64,000 nt of DNA from Nonomuraea angiospora. GTDB taxonomy: Bacteria > Actinomycetota > Actinomycetes > Streptosporangiales > Streptosporangiaceae. Under the pieces are notes generated by a model. The model was not told the DNA's origin. It made no database searches and saw nothing but the letters and a program-made list of their open reading frames with translations. Position numbers and translations under genes: made by a program. Shown one piece after another: positions 34,934-44,112 of this stretch (position 1 is its first letter; each line of letters starts with the position of its first letter). The stretch spans positions 5,022,001-5,086,000 of the forward strand of contig NZ_JADBEK010000001.1 of NCBI RefSeq assembly GCF_014873145.1, written 5' to 3'.

Positions 34934-35446
34934 TCAAGGGCTGGGTATGCCATTGCCGTTGTGTCCGCGGCCGGCCAGCACCTCCTCCAAGGTCGGCCGG
35001 ACGTCGCCCGGCTCGCGCGGGCCCGGCTGGGCCAGTTGGATCAGGACGCCGTGGGCTTCCTTGGGGTGCAGGAAGACCTCGCGCCAGCGGGGGTCCGCCT
35101 GGTTGAGGCCGTGCAGGCGGTAGCCGCGGGCGGTCAGCAGGGCCACCGCGGCCGTCAGGTCGTCGACGTGGAAGTTCAGGTGGTGGACGCCGCCCCGACC
35201 CCTCGTGAGCTCGAAGAAGCTGTCGAAGAACGTCGATCCGGCCAGGGGCTCCATGAGCTCGACCTTGCTGCCGTTCGCATAAGTGAGCTGTAACGTGCGG
35301 AAACCAACGAGCCGGTTGTCGCCACCGCCGCCCAGGTGCCGGCCGCCGAGCAGGTCGCCGTAGATCGGCAACAGGTCCCTGATCCGGGGAGCGGCCACGG
35401 CCGTGTGGTCGAAGGAGACTTCGAGGCCGTCGAGTTCGAGATCCAA
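34934..35446 (-). CDS. VOC family protein (methylmalonyl-CoA epimerase-like)
   Basis: A 170-residue protein. I chose TTG 35446 because AAGGAG lies 8 bases upstream. Two beta-alpha-beta-beta-beta units are visible. Probable metal ligands are His in VSFDHTAVAAP, Glu in SKVELMEPL, His in HHLNFHVDDL and Gln in GVLIQLAQPG. The arrangement resembles methylmalonyl-CoA epimerase and glyoxalase-like enzymes, with an E/Q swap relative to the epimerase as I remember it. It could epimerise, isomerise or cleave a small acid or thioester. It is divergent from the MFS-R2lox-SCP2 operon and shares its operators. Confidence 0.85.
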   Translation of the reverse strand: MDLELDGLEVSFDHTAVAAPRIRDLLPIYGDLLGGRHLGGGGDNRLVGFRTLQLTYANGSKVELMEPLAGSTFFDSFFELTRGRGGVHHLNFHVDDLTAAVALLTARGYRLHGLNQADPRWREVFLHPKEAHGVLIQLAQPGPREPGDVRPTLEEVLAGRGHNGNGIPSP

Positions 35447-35472
35447 CGCACGACTCCTTAGTCCAAGCAATC

Positions 35473-35489
35473 CTAGAATTGGATTCTAG
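35473..35489. promoter_or_regulatory. operator B of the R2lox module
   Basis: CTAGAAT-TGG-ATTCTAG, a perfect 7+3+7 palindrome, lies 27 bp upstream of the VOC start and faces operator C across the divergent promoter region. Confidence 0.8.
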
Positions 35490-35551
35490 CCAGGGATGAG
35501 CATCTCACCCTTGACGACGGGAACACTGAGGAGCAACATCACAGAAACGAA

Positions 35552-35572
35552 TTCTAGAGCAAGCTTCTAGAA
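35552..35572. promoter_or_regulatory. operator C of the R2lox module
   Basis: TTCTAGA-GCAAGCT-TCTAGAA, a perfect 7+7+7 inverted repeat sharing the CTAGA...TCTAG core with sites A and B. It lies 36 bp before the MFS start. Confidence 0.75.
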
Positions 35573-35608
35573 CGCTTGACGGGGGTCCAGCCCACAGAAA
35601 GGCAAGCC

Positions 35609-36925
35609 ATGAGGCTGTCCTACGTCCGCGAGCTCGACGAGTACCCGACCGGCGCCCGCCGCATGAAGATCCTCACGATGGCCGTGCTGGCCATCCTCAT
35701 CGGCTCCTACGAAGGGCAGATCGCACCCGTCGTACCTCTCCTCCTCAAAGATCTGGACATGTCGCTGGCCACGTACGGCGCCGTGTCGGGCGCCGCGGCA
35801 GTGGCCGGGGCGATCGCCTCCATCCTGGGCGGCAGACTCACCGACCGGCTCGGCCGGGTGCGGCTGCTCATCCCGCTCATGGGCCTGACGGCCGTGTGCT
35901 GTTTCGCCATGACACTCGTGCACAGCCCGCGCGACCTGCTGATCGCCCGGATCGTGCTGGCATTCGTGGACGGCGTGGCCATGGCCAGCACCGCGCCGCT
36001 GATCAGGGACTTCTCACCGCGCCTGGGGCGGGCTCAGGCGTTCGGCTTCTGGACGTGGGGACCCGTCGGCGCGAACTTCCTGGCCGCGGCCATCGCCGGC
36101 TGGACACTGCCGATCTTCAACGATTCGTGGCGCTCGCAGTTCGTCATCATGGGGTGCTTCTCGCTCGTCATTTCGGCGGTCATCGCACTCAACATCGCGG
36201 ACCTGTCTCCCGAGCTGCGGGCCCGGATCCAGCACACCGAGCGGGCGGCGGCTCAGGTGGTGGATCTCGGACGGCCGGCGCGCGTGCGCTCGCTCTTCGT
36301 CAGGCGGAACATCTGGGCGCACGTCATCGGCATCTCGCTGTGGCTGGTGCTCTACATCACGCTGTCGCTCTTCGGGCAGACGATGCTGGTCGATGCGCTC
36401 GGTATCAGCAGTGCTCAGGCTTCGACGATCATGGCGGCGTTCTGGAGTCTCAATCTGCTCACGCTGATCGTAACAGGCCGCCTGTCCGACCGGACCCAGC
36501 TGCGCAAGCCGTTCTCCCTGGGCGGAACCATCGCGGCCGTCCTCGTCACCGCCTACCTCGCCGCCTCCCTGGGCCAGGAAGACGTCTCGACCGGCACGCT
36601 CATGGTGGTCGGCGCGCTGCTCGGCGGCTCGCTCGGAGTGGCGTACGCGCCCTGGATGGCCAACTACTCGGAGGACGCCGAGGACGCCGACCCGCGGCTG
36701 CAGGGCACGGCTTGGGGGCTGTTCGGGTTCCTGACCAAGGCTATCGCGGTGGTCGGGCTGCTGGTCATCCCGCGAGTCGTCGCGGCGACGGGCTGGCAGA
36801 CGTGGCTGTTCGTGGCGCTGGGGTGTCTTGTTCTGTTCATCCCTGCGATCCTCATGTTCAACGGGCCGTGGCGCCGCCCCGCCCGCACGCCTGTCACAGT
36901 CGCCCTCGGGGAGGCCGAAGGATGA
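35609..36925 (+). CDS. MFS transporter of the R2lox module
   Basis: A 438-residue transporter with twelve predicted spans. The start is ATG 35609 (MRLSYVRELDEYPTGARRMK) after AGAAAGG. Motif A is GGRLTDRLGRVRLL after span 2, with GRLSDRTQLRKPFSL in the second half. The central loop is basic and long, as usual. It is first in the operon, and its stop overlaps the ATG of the R2lox gene (ATGA). It probably brings in the compound that the module oxidises; export of the product is the alternative. Confidence 0.88.
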   Translation: MRLSYVRELDEYPTGARRMKILTMAVLAILIGSYEGQIAPVVPLLLKDLDMSLATYGAVSGAAAVAGAIASILGGRLTDRLGRVRLLIPLMGLTAVCCFAMTLVHSPRDLLIARIVLAFVDGVAMASTAPLIRDFSPRLGRAQAFGFWTWGPVGANFLAAAIAGWTLPIFNDSWRSQFVIMGCFSLVISAVIALNIADLSPELRARIQHTERAAAQVVDLGRPARVRSLFVRRNIWAHVIGISLWLVLYITLSLFGQTMLVDALGISSAQASTIMAAFWSLNLLTLIVTGRLSDRTQLRKPFSLGGTIAAVLVTAYLAASLGQEDVSTGTLMVVGALLGGSLGVAYAPWMANYSEDAEDADPRLQGTAWGLFGFLTKAIAVVGLLVIPRVVAATGWQTWLFVALGCLVLFIPAILMFNGPWRRPARTPVTVALGEAEG

Positions 36926-37869
36926 CCGAACTGTCCGACGTCGCCGCTTCCGACCTGCGCGGGATCCGTCACCTCGACATCGACGACGTGCTCGCGTACG
37001 TGCACCGCGACCTCAAGCGGCTGCCCGACTACACCGAGCTGTACAAGCGCTACCTGCGCCAACGGTGGGACGTCTACGAGCTGGACTTCTCGCAGGACAT
37101 CGTCGACTGGCGCGAGCGCATGTCACAGGAGGAACGCGACGCGTTCGTCGGCATCTCCGCCGGGTTCCACCATGGGGAGCGGCAGGTGGAGGTGGAGCTG
37201 CCGGTGTTCATGCTGGGCGGCTCCGAGGAGTCCAAGATCTACATGTCCAGCCAGATCGAGGACGAGGCCCGGCACACGGTGTTCTTCGACCGTTTCTACC
37301 GCGAAGTGGTCGGCATGCCGGGCGACTCGGTCCAGGATGTGCTGGACGCGTCGTTCGAACACGTGTCGGAGACGTTCGTGGGGCCGTTCGGGCTGCTCGC
37401 CTACCAGGCCGACGAACTGCGGAAGGACCCCGAAGACCCCGCCGCCCGGGTGCGCTACGGCACGACGTACTTCCTGTGGATCGAGGGCGTGCTCGCTCTT
37501 TCCGTCATGAAGATCACGCTCACGTACTGCCGGGAGCGGGGGTTCCTGCCCGGCTACTACACCGGCTTCACGGCCACGTGCCGGGACGAGGCCAGGCACG
37601 TGCAGTTCGGGATGCGGTTCCTGCGCGACTCGGTGCAGGAGGATCCGCGGCTGCTGCTCCAGATCCACGAGACGCTCCGTACGATCCTCGCCATCAACGC
37701 CGCCACCAGCCGCAGGCTCGCCCTCGAGTCCCTGGGCTGGTCGCCGGAGGAGGTCAGGCGCCTCATGATCCGCCAACTCCACATGAAGCTGGTGGACGTG
37801 GGCATCGCACTCCCTCCGGACATCCAGGACATGATCGCCCGCATCCAACCAGAGCTCGCCGGAGGCTGA
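36922..37869 (+). CDS. R2-like ligand-binding oxidase homologue (diiron or Mn/Fe ferritin-like)
   Basis: A 315-residue protein resembling R2lox, the oxidase branch of the ribonucleotide reductase R2 fold. All six expected metal ligands are visible: E86 (HHGERQVEVEL), E115 and H118 (IEDEARH), E188 (YFLWIEGVLAL), and E223 and H226 (CRDEARH). V89 and Y183 fall exactly where the Val and Tyr of the R2lox ether cross-link are in the M. tuberculosis protein Rv0233 (E+3 and E-5). R2lox proteins bind a long-chain fatty-acid-like ligand, and their natural reaction is unknown. It is coupled to the MFS gene and followed 3 bp later by an SCP2-like gene. Confidence 0.85.
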   Translation: MTELSDVAASDLRGIRHLDIDDVLAYVHRDLKRLPDYTELYKRYLRQRWDVYELDFSQDIVDWRERMSQEERDAFVGISAGFHHGERQVEVELPVFMLGGSEESKIYMSSQIEDEARHTVFFDRFYREVVGMPGDSVQDVLDASFEHVSETFVGPFGLLAYQADELRKDPEDPAARVRYGTTYFLWIEGVLALSVMKITLTYCRERGFLPGYYTGFTATCRDEARHVQFGMRFLRDSVQEDPRLLLQIHETLRTILAINAATSRRLALESLGWSPEEVRRLMIRQLHMKLVDVGIALPPDIQDMIARIQPELAGG

Positions 37870-37872
37870 CGT

Positions 37873-38283
37873 ATGCGCTTCTTCACCCCGGAATGGGCCG
37901 AAGCCGTCCGCGCCGCCGTGGACACGGGGCCTCCGCAGGAGGGCAAGCTGCCGTCGTACTGGAGCTGGATCGACCGCGCCCGAGCCGGCTACACCGCCAC
38001 CTGGGCGCTGGGCGTACGCGAGGCGGGGGCCTACCTGGTTCTGACCTGGAAGGACGGCAAGTGCGCGGAGGCGGCGATCACCTCCGACCCCGCAGCCGCC
38101 GACTATGTGCTGGCGGCCGGGGAATCGACGTGGCGGGAGCTGCGGGAAGGAGCCGATCCCGGACGGGTGGTGATGTATCGGGGGTTACGCCTGGAACGCG
38201 GGGATGCGCTGGCGTTCTTCCGGGTCATCTACTTCTTCGTGGAATCTCTCGCCGCCCTGTCCCACGTACCCGTCGAGCCCTGA
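37873..38283 (+). CDS. SCP2-like sterol/lipid carrier protein
   Basis: A 136-residue protein. The pattern MRFFTPEWAEAV, a central beta sheet (GAYLVLTWKDGKCAEAAITSD), ATWALGVREAG and VMYRGLRLERGDALAFFRVI fit the SCP2 fold (compare the usual 'G.L.v.GD...l' end). Such proteins bind lipids, acyl-CoA or other hydrophobic ligands. It is the third gene of the operon, 3 bp after the R2lox stop, which suggests it delivers or shields a lipophilic substrate for the oxidase. Codon 105 is the rare TTA (38185-38187). The SCP2 call rests on fold pattern only. Confidence 0.68.
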   Translation: MRFFTPEWAEAVRAAVDTGPPQEGKLPSYWSWIDRARAGYTATWALGVREAGAYLVLTWKDGKCAEAAITSDPAAADYVLAAGESTWRELREGADPGRVVMYRGLRLERGDALAFFRVIYFFVESLAALSHVPVEP

Positions 38284-38533
38284 ACGAACGCCGCGGCCGA
38301 TCGGCGCCGCCTGCCCGGCGCGTCCGTCCATCACGTCGCCGGGCACCTGTCCGCCACCAGGCCGGCCGCCGGTCCCGGCACCCGTACACGACCCGGCGAT
38401 CCTGGCATTCGTCCGCCACCCGGGGCCGGTCGGCGGTCCCAGCGACCGGCCGGGTGCGTCAGGCGACGTCACCCGCGCCCCGCCGTACACGACGGAGGTT
38501 CCCTCCGGAACGGCGGAGCGCGGGCGGATCAGC
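38284..38533. other. intergenic spacer without recognised feature
   Basis: These 250 bp lie between the convergent SCP2-like and ettA genes. The stretch is GC-rich with CCGGC-type short inverted pieces but no hairpin with a T-run and no open frame with a ribosome binding site. Confidence 0.6.
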
Positions 38534-40198
<1,665 letters not shown>

Positions 40199-40552
40199 GC
40201 CCTCTAGCTTAGGGGCTCTCCACCCAGGCTTCCGCCGCTCCTCCCGGTAAGACCCGAAAGACCAGGCAGCGTCCGCCCGTCCACCGCGGGGCCCCACGCT
40301 CTGACGTACGCGCAAGGCCGCGTGGAAGGTGAGAGACCTCCGCGAGTACCACACCCTGACAGGCCGAGAGCGGCCGTGCGCCACACGTTCATGTGCAGCA
40401 GCACGTTCGCCGGACACGGCCATCGGTGACGACTACGCCTCTTCAAGCTCTGGGCATTGGCGTGCGCAGAGCCAGCGTCCCAAGCCAGAACCGGCGCCCC
40501 CAACCAGAGCCAGTGTCCCAAGCCAGAGCCAGCGGCCAACTCGGTGGGGCTC

Positions 40553-40680
40553 AGGGGCTCACGGGCTCACGGGCTCACGGGCTCACGGGCTCACGGGCTC
40601 ACGGGCTCACGGGCTCACGGGCTCAGGGGCTCAGGGGCTCAGGGGCTCAGGGGCTCAGGGGCTCAGGGGGTCAGGGGGTC
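40553..40680. repeat. 8-bp tandem repeat array (16 units)
   Basis: Sixteen units of 8 bp follow without a break: AGGGGCTC at 40553, then eight ACGGGCTC (40561-40624), five AGGGGCTC (40625-40664) and two AGGGGGTC (40665-40680). The array runs into the stop codon of the GGDEF gene (TGA on the minus strand at 40681-40679). Upstream, 40470-40540 holds looser GCCAGAGCCAG-type repeats. Open frames through it are repeat translations. The wider spacer 40204-40552 has no gene that I can support. Confidence 0.95.
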
Positions 40681-41980
40681 AGGAGTTGTGATCGTCGCTG
40701 GGGAGGGAGCGTGGCGGAGGGGGTGATTGGACGACGGGAATGCAGACACGGTCCCGCCCCAGCTCCTTCGCCCGGTAAAGCGCCAGGTCAGCGGCTGCCA
40801 GCAGGTCGATCAGGTCGTCTCCGTGCACGCTCATCAACGCGACCCCCGTCGAAATGGTCACCCTGACGAGGGCATCGTCGACGGGGATGGCCATGCGGCC
40901 GATGCGGGTGCGGAGGCGTTCGGCCACCTGGCGGGCCTCGTGAATGTCGGCGCCAGGCAGGAGGACGACGAACTCCTCACCCCCGAACCGCCCCACAACG
41001 TCGTAGTCCCGCAGCTGGCTGCGCAACGTGGACGCCACCCCCACCAGCACCTGATCGCCGACCAGATGTCCGTAGGCGTCGTTGACCCGTTTGAAGTGAT
41101 CGATGTCGATGATCAGGAGCGCCAGCGTTTCACCCGTCCGGCGGGCCCGGACGATTTCGGTGTCGGCCTCGCGCTGCCAGGCGGCGGCGTTCAGCAGGCC
41201 GGTCTTCGCGTCTGTGCGGGCTGCGGCCTGGAGCTGGGCGTGGAGGAGGCTGCGCTGCAGCAGCACCACCGGCGGCAGCGTCAGGATCAGCAGGGCCAGG
41301 TTGAGTCCGCAGCAGATGGACACCGTCACGCCCAGGCAGAGCTCGACGATGTCCAGCAGCACGCTCTCCCTGTCCCACAGGACCTCCCGCCACGGCATGT
41401 CGGGGTCTGCGGTGTGGGCGGCGATGGCGATGAGAGCGATGTTGAGCAGGGAGAACAGCACAGCCGCCCCGACCGCGCAAAGGATCGGCGGTCCGCTCCC
41501 GAGCGACAGCACCCATGGGTCCTCGATCATCCAGTGGAACGTGACGGACGCCGCACATCCGGCCAGACCGATGGCGGCCGCGCTGAACACCCGGCGGTAG
41601 AGGACGGTCGCACGCACGCGTACCTGGAGCAGAATCTGCAGGACGATCGGCGCGAAGATGGCGTAAAGCGGCGGCAGGAGCAGCGCAACCGGCAGCCACC
41701 AGGCCGACAGCAGGTCTCGCGAGACGCCGGCGGGCATGCCCAGCCGCCGGCTGGCCTCGATGCAGACCGCGCCGCAGGCCATGAGAGCACCGAACGTGAC
41801 CAGGTCCCACCATTGGAAGACGGTGGTCACCGCGAACACCATGATCGCGGCAAGGTCGAGGGCGACGATCGCACACAAATAGATCACGAGCGGGCGACGT
41901 TGCCCAAGCAACGGCCAGCGGCCGGCCAATGTTGACACACCGTCGCGAGACCCGATCGAGGCGTGACTGGTCGCCGCCAT
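40679..41980 (-). CDS. membrane-bound GGDEF diguanylate cyclase
   Basis: A 433-residue protein starting at ATG 41980 behind GGAGGAGAC. Residues 20-240 contain about seven to eight membrane spans (LVIYLCAIVALDLAAIMVFAV, LLPPLYAIFAPIVLQILLQV). The GGDEF domain follows: GLLNAAAWQREADTEI, IDIDHFKRVNDAYGHLVGDQ, RFGGEEF (active GGEEF), plus the product-inhibition site RDYD five residues before it. It should make cyclic di-GMP, which governs development in streptomycetes. There is no EAL domain. Its last codons adjoin the 8-bp repeat array. Confidence 0.93.
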   Translation of the reverse strand: MAATSHASIGSRDGVSTLAGRWPLLGQRRPLVIYLCAIVALDLAAIMVFAVTTVFQWWDLVTFGALMACGAVCIEASRRLGMPAGVSRDLLSAWWLPVALLLPPLYAIFAPIVLQILLQVRVRATVLYRRVFSAAAIGLAGCAASVTFHWMIEDPWVLSLGSGPPILCAVGAAVLFSLLNIALIAIAAHTADPDMPWREVLWDRESVLLDIVELCLGVTVSICCGLNLALLILTLPPVVLLQRSLLHAQLQAAARTDAKTGLLNAAAWQREADTEIVRARRTGETLALLIIDIDHFKRVNDAYGHLVGDQVLVGVASTLRSQLRDYDVVGRFGGEEFVVLLPGADIHEARQVAERLRTRIGRMAIPVDDALVRVTISTGVALMSVHGDDLIDLLAAADLALYRAKELGRDRVCIPVVQSPPPPRSLPSDDHNS

Positions 41981-42545
41981 CTCGTCTCCTCCCTGACTAA
42001 CGATGTGTAACACAATAATTGCGGAGTGTGCGATGTGCGATGGGAACGGATACGTTGGCAATGACTACACACACCTGCTCATGCCGTGAGTGGGTCGTGT
42101 TGGACCGCCGTGCCGGAAAGGAGCAGCCATGGTGCGGGGCGTGACCTGGACCTGACAGAGGCTCTAGCCATCTGCCGCGGACAACACACCATCGGCCGCC
42201 CTCGGGGGTCCCAGTCAACGGGCCACGGCCGGTGCCCCCCTCCTCTTCTTTCCCTTCCTCTACCTCAGCCTTCGTCAGCTCCCCTCTTCGCTCGCCTGCC
42301 TCTCCAGCGCCCTTCGTGGCTTCGTTGCTTCGTTCTCCGGGAGTCGCTCGTTTTGGGTTTCTCCGGTCGCGCCATCCCTTCGAGAAGTCCTCCCCTTCCG
42401 CCGCCGTCTTTCGAGGGCCGGCTGTCTTGATGCCTTTCGTTCGACGGTCTTCTCCTTTCCATGCATGCGTTTGATGCGGCGGCGCCGGCATCCGCAGGTT
42501 TATTGAGCAGCATCGTTGGGCGGTCGGCGCCCGGTCTTGGGCGTG
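41981..42545. other. pyrimidine-rich spacer without credible gene
   Basis: Between the GGDEF start and the ssb terminator the plus strand is strongly C/T-rich from about 42236 to 42460 (runs such as CCCCTCCTCTTCTTTCCCTT). Open frames on both strands are low-complexity (Arg/Glu/Lys-rich or Ser/Pro-rich). At 42129 a well-placed GGAG site precedes ATG and an 8-codon frame ending in TGA, which I do not call a gene. The promoter of the GGDEF gene must lie at 41981-42080. Confidence 0.55.
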
Positions 42546-42575
42546 AGGGGCACCGGTTGGGTGAGCGGTGCCCCT
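42546..42575 (-). terminator. terminator of the SSB paralogue gene
   Basis: A perfect 10-bp stem (AGGGGCACCG at 42546-42555, CGGTGCCCCT at 42566-42575) with a 10-base loop begins 10 bp after the ssb stop on the minus strand. There is no long T-run, but the stem is strong. Confidence 0.75.
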
Positions 42576-42585
42576 TTGCCTGCTC

Positions 42586-43383
42586 CTACGCGGCTGCTCG
42601 TTCCTGCAGCAAGGACTCTTCGACGTCGCCGTCTTCCTCGTCGGTGCCCGCCTTGCTCGTTGTCTCGTCCGCCTCGGGGCCCAGGAAGCGGACCGTGTGG
42701 TCTCCCGCGCTCGGGGTGCGCCTCGTGCTACTCGCCTCCCCTGCGGAGTGCATGATGTCGTCCTCACCTTCTGAGGAGTCGGCAGTGCTGATGGCTTCTT
42801 CTGAGCGCAAGGTGGCGGCCTCGGATGCCTGGGGATGTGCCGCGTCGTCCGGCCCCGAGATGCTGGAGAAGTCGCGGTCGGCGCTCAGGGTGTGGAAGGG
42901 ATTGGCTTCGGGGGCGGGGCCGGAGCGGGGGAGGTTGCGGAAGCTGCGGGTGCCCATGGCCCAGTCGCGGGTCTCCTCGTCCAGGCGGTCGCGCATCTCC
43001 TTGCTCATCGAGGTGATTCCGGAACGCTCCGGCTTGGCGAAGACGCCGGTGCCCCAGCGCAGGTCGTGCCCGACCGCGTTCGCCTCTATCTCGGGCACGA
43101 AGCGGCGATCACCTTCCGGGCCGAACTCGCGGATGCGCAGCTTGCCGGAGACCACCACAGGGTGTCCTGCCCGGACGGAGGAGGCGACGTTGTCGCCCAA
43201 GGTACGCCAGCAGCGGACCGTGAAACACACCCTGTCGCCGTCCATCCATTGCCCCGCCTTCTTGTCGAAGTAGCGGTGTGAGGAGAACACCTTCAGCGAG
43301 GTGACCCTGCTGCCGTCATCGAAGCTGTACTGCCTCGGCTCTGCTGCGACGTTGCCGGTGAGCGTGATGTAAATGTCGTTCAT
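42586..43383 (-). CDS. single-stranded DNA-binding protein paralogue
   Basis: A 265-residue protein starting at ATG 43383 behind GGGAGG. The OB fold is at about residues 1-110: MNDIYITLTGNVAAEPRQYS, SLKVFSSHRYFDKKAGQWMD, and DGDRVCFTVRCWRTLGDNVA. The rest is a long acidic, Ser/Glu-rich tail. It does not end in the DDDIPF-type tip that recruits partners to housekeeping SSB; it ends LLQERAAA. I therefore read it as the second SSB found beside ettA in actinobacteria (Rv2478c-like), not the replication SSB. Confidence 0.87.
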   Translation of the reverse strand: MNDIYITLTGNVAAEPRQYSFDDGSRVTSLKVFSSHRYFDKKAGQWMDGDRVCFTVRCWRTLGDNVASSVRAGHPVVVSGKLRIREFGPEGDRRFVPEIEANAVGHDLRWGTGVFAKPERSGITSMSKEMRDRLDEETRDWAMGTRSFRNLPRSGPAPEANPFHTLSADRDFSSISGPDDAAHPQASEAATLRSEEAISTADSSEGEDDIMHSAGEASSTRRTPSAGDHTVRFLGPEADETTSKAGTDEEDGDVEESLLQERAAA

Positions 43384-44112
43384 CCCGTGCCTCCCATGCG
43401 GCGGGCCGGCTGCCCGCGATCTGGGATCAGGGTGCCGGGGAAGGGCTTGGTCACGAGCTCTGGAACGGGGTTCTGTGGACGGGCGGGGCTGTGTGGGTGG
43501 GGCTGTGGATGAGAGGCTGTGGGCGGTGAGGCTTCTGCGCATCGAGCCGTTGCATGCGGGGCACAAATGACCGTAGGACGCGGGCCATCTGGCCGAAGCT
43601 CAGAAATGCCGTGGCCGTGCTCGCGACCGCATCTGGCCACAGCGAGCGAGCGCAAAGGGCCGTAGAACGGACGCAGGCACGGCCAGCCGCAGAGCGCGAG
43701 TGTCAAAGGATCAGGGCTGTGGCTGGCGAGCGCATCCGGCCGCAGTGTGCAAGCGTCGAGAGCCGTGGCTTGCGCGCACATCTGGCCGCAGCACGCAAGC
43801 CCGAACGACCGCAACGCCCTCCTGAACGGGCGTAGCGCGGGCCCGAGCGGCCGTGGCACGCGGTGCCTGAACGGCAGAGTGACGCAAGCTCGAACGCCGT
43901 GGGATGCGGCCCCAAACGTCGTAACACTCGGCCCGGAACGCCCGTAAAGCGCGTCCGGATGGCCGTGGGACCCAGATCCGAACAGCCTCGGAGCGCGACC
44001 GGACGGCCATGGGACGTGGGGCCGGATGATCACGCGGCGGGAGCGGGCGGGCTCTGGCTGGTGGAGGTGTAGGAGTCGGGGCCGGGGGCCGGCCCGGGTG
44101 GGCGGTGGAGGG
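43384..44112. repeat. spacer with degenerate about 36-bp repeats
   Basis: No gene is supported in these 730 bp. From about 43561 to 44030 a degenerate unit recurs: CGAACG, GCCGTGG and ACGCGG or GCGCGA words alternate (for example 43846, 43893, 43960, 44000). Frames on both strands translate it into repetitive Arg/Ala or Ser/Arg text. 43384-43560 holds G-rich CTGTGGGTGGGG runs upstream of the SSB start. Confidence 0.6.

Noticed and set aside
40329..40866. Open frames reading LTGSRAHG repeats
   Set aside because: An 8-bp repeat read in three frames gives this text; no start signal.
42086..42513. Several 60-115-residue frames in the pyrimidine-rich spacer, including an 8-codon frame after GGAG at 42129
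   Set aside because: Low complexity and no conserved-looking segment; 8 codons are too few to argue for without conservation data.
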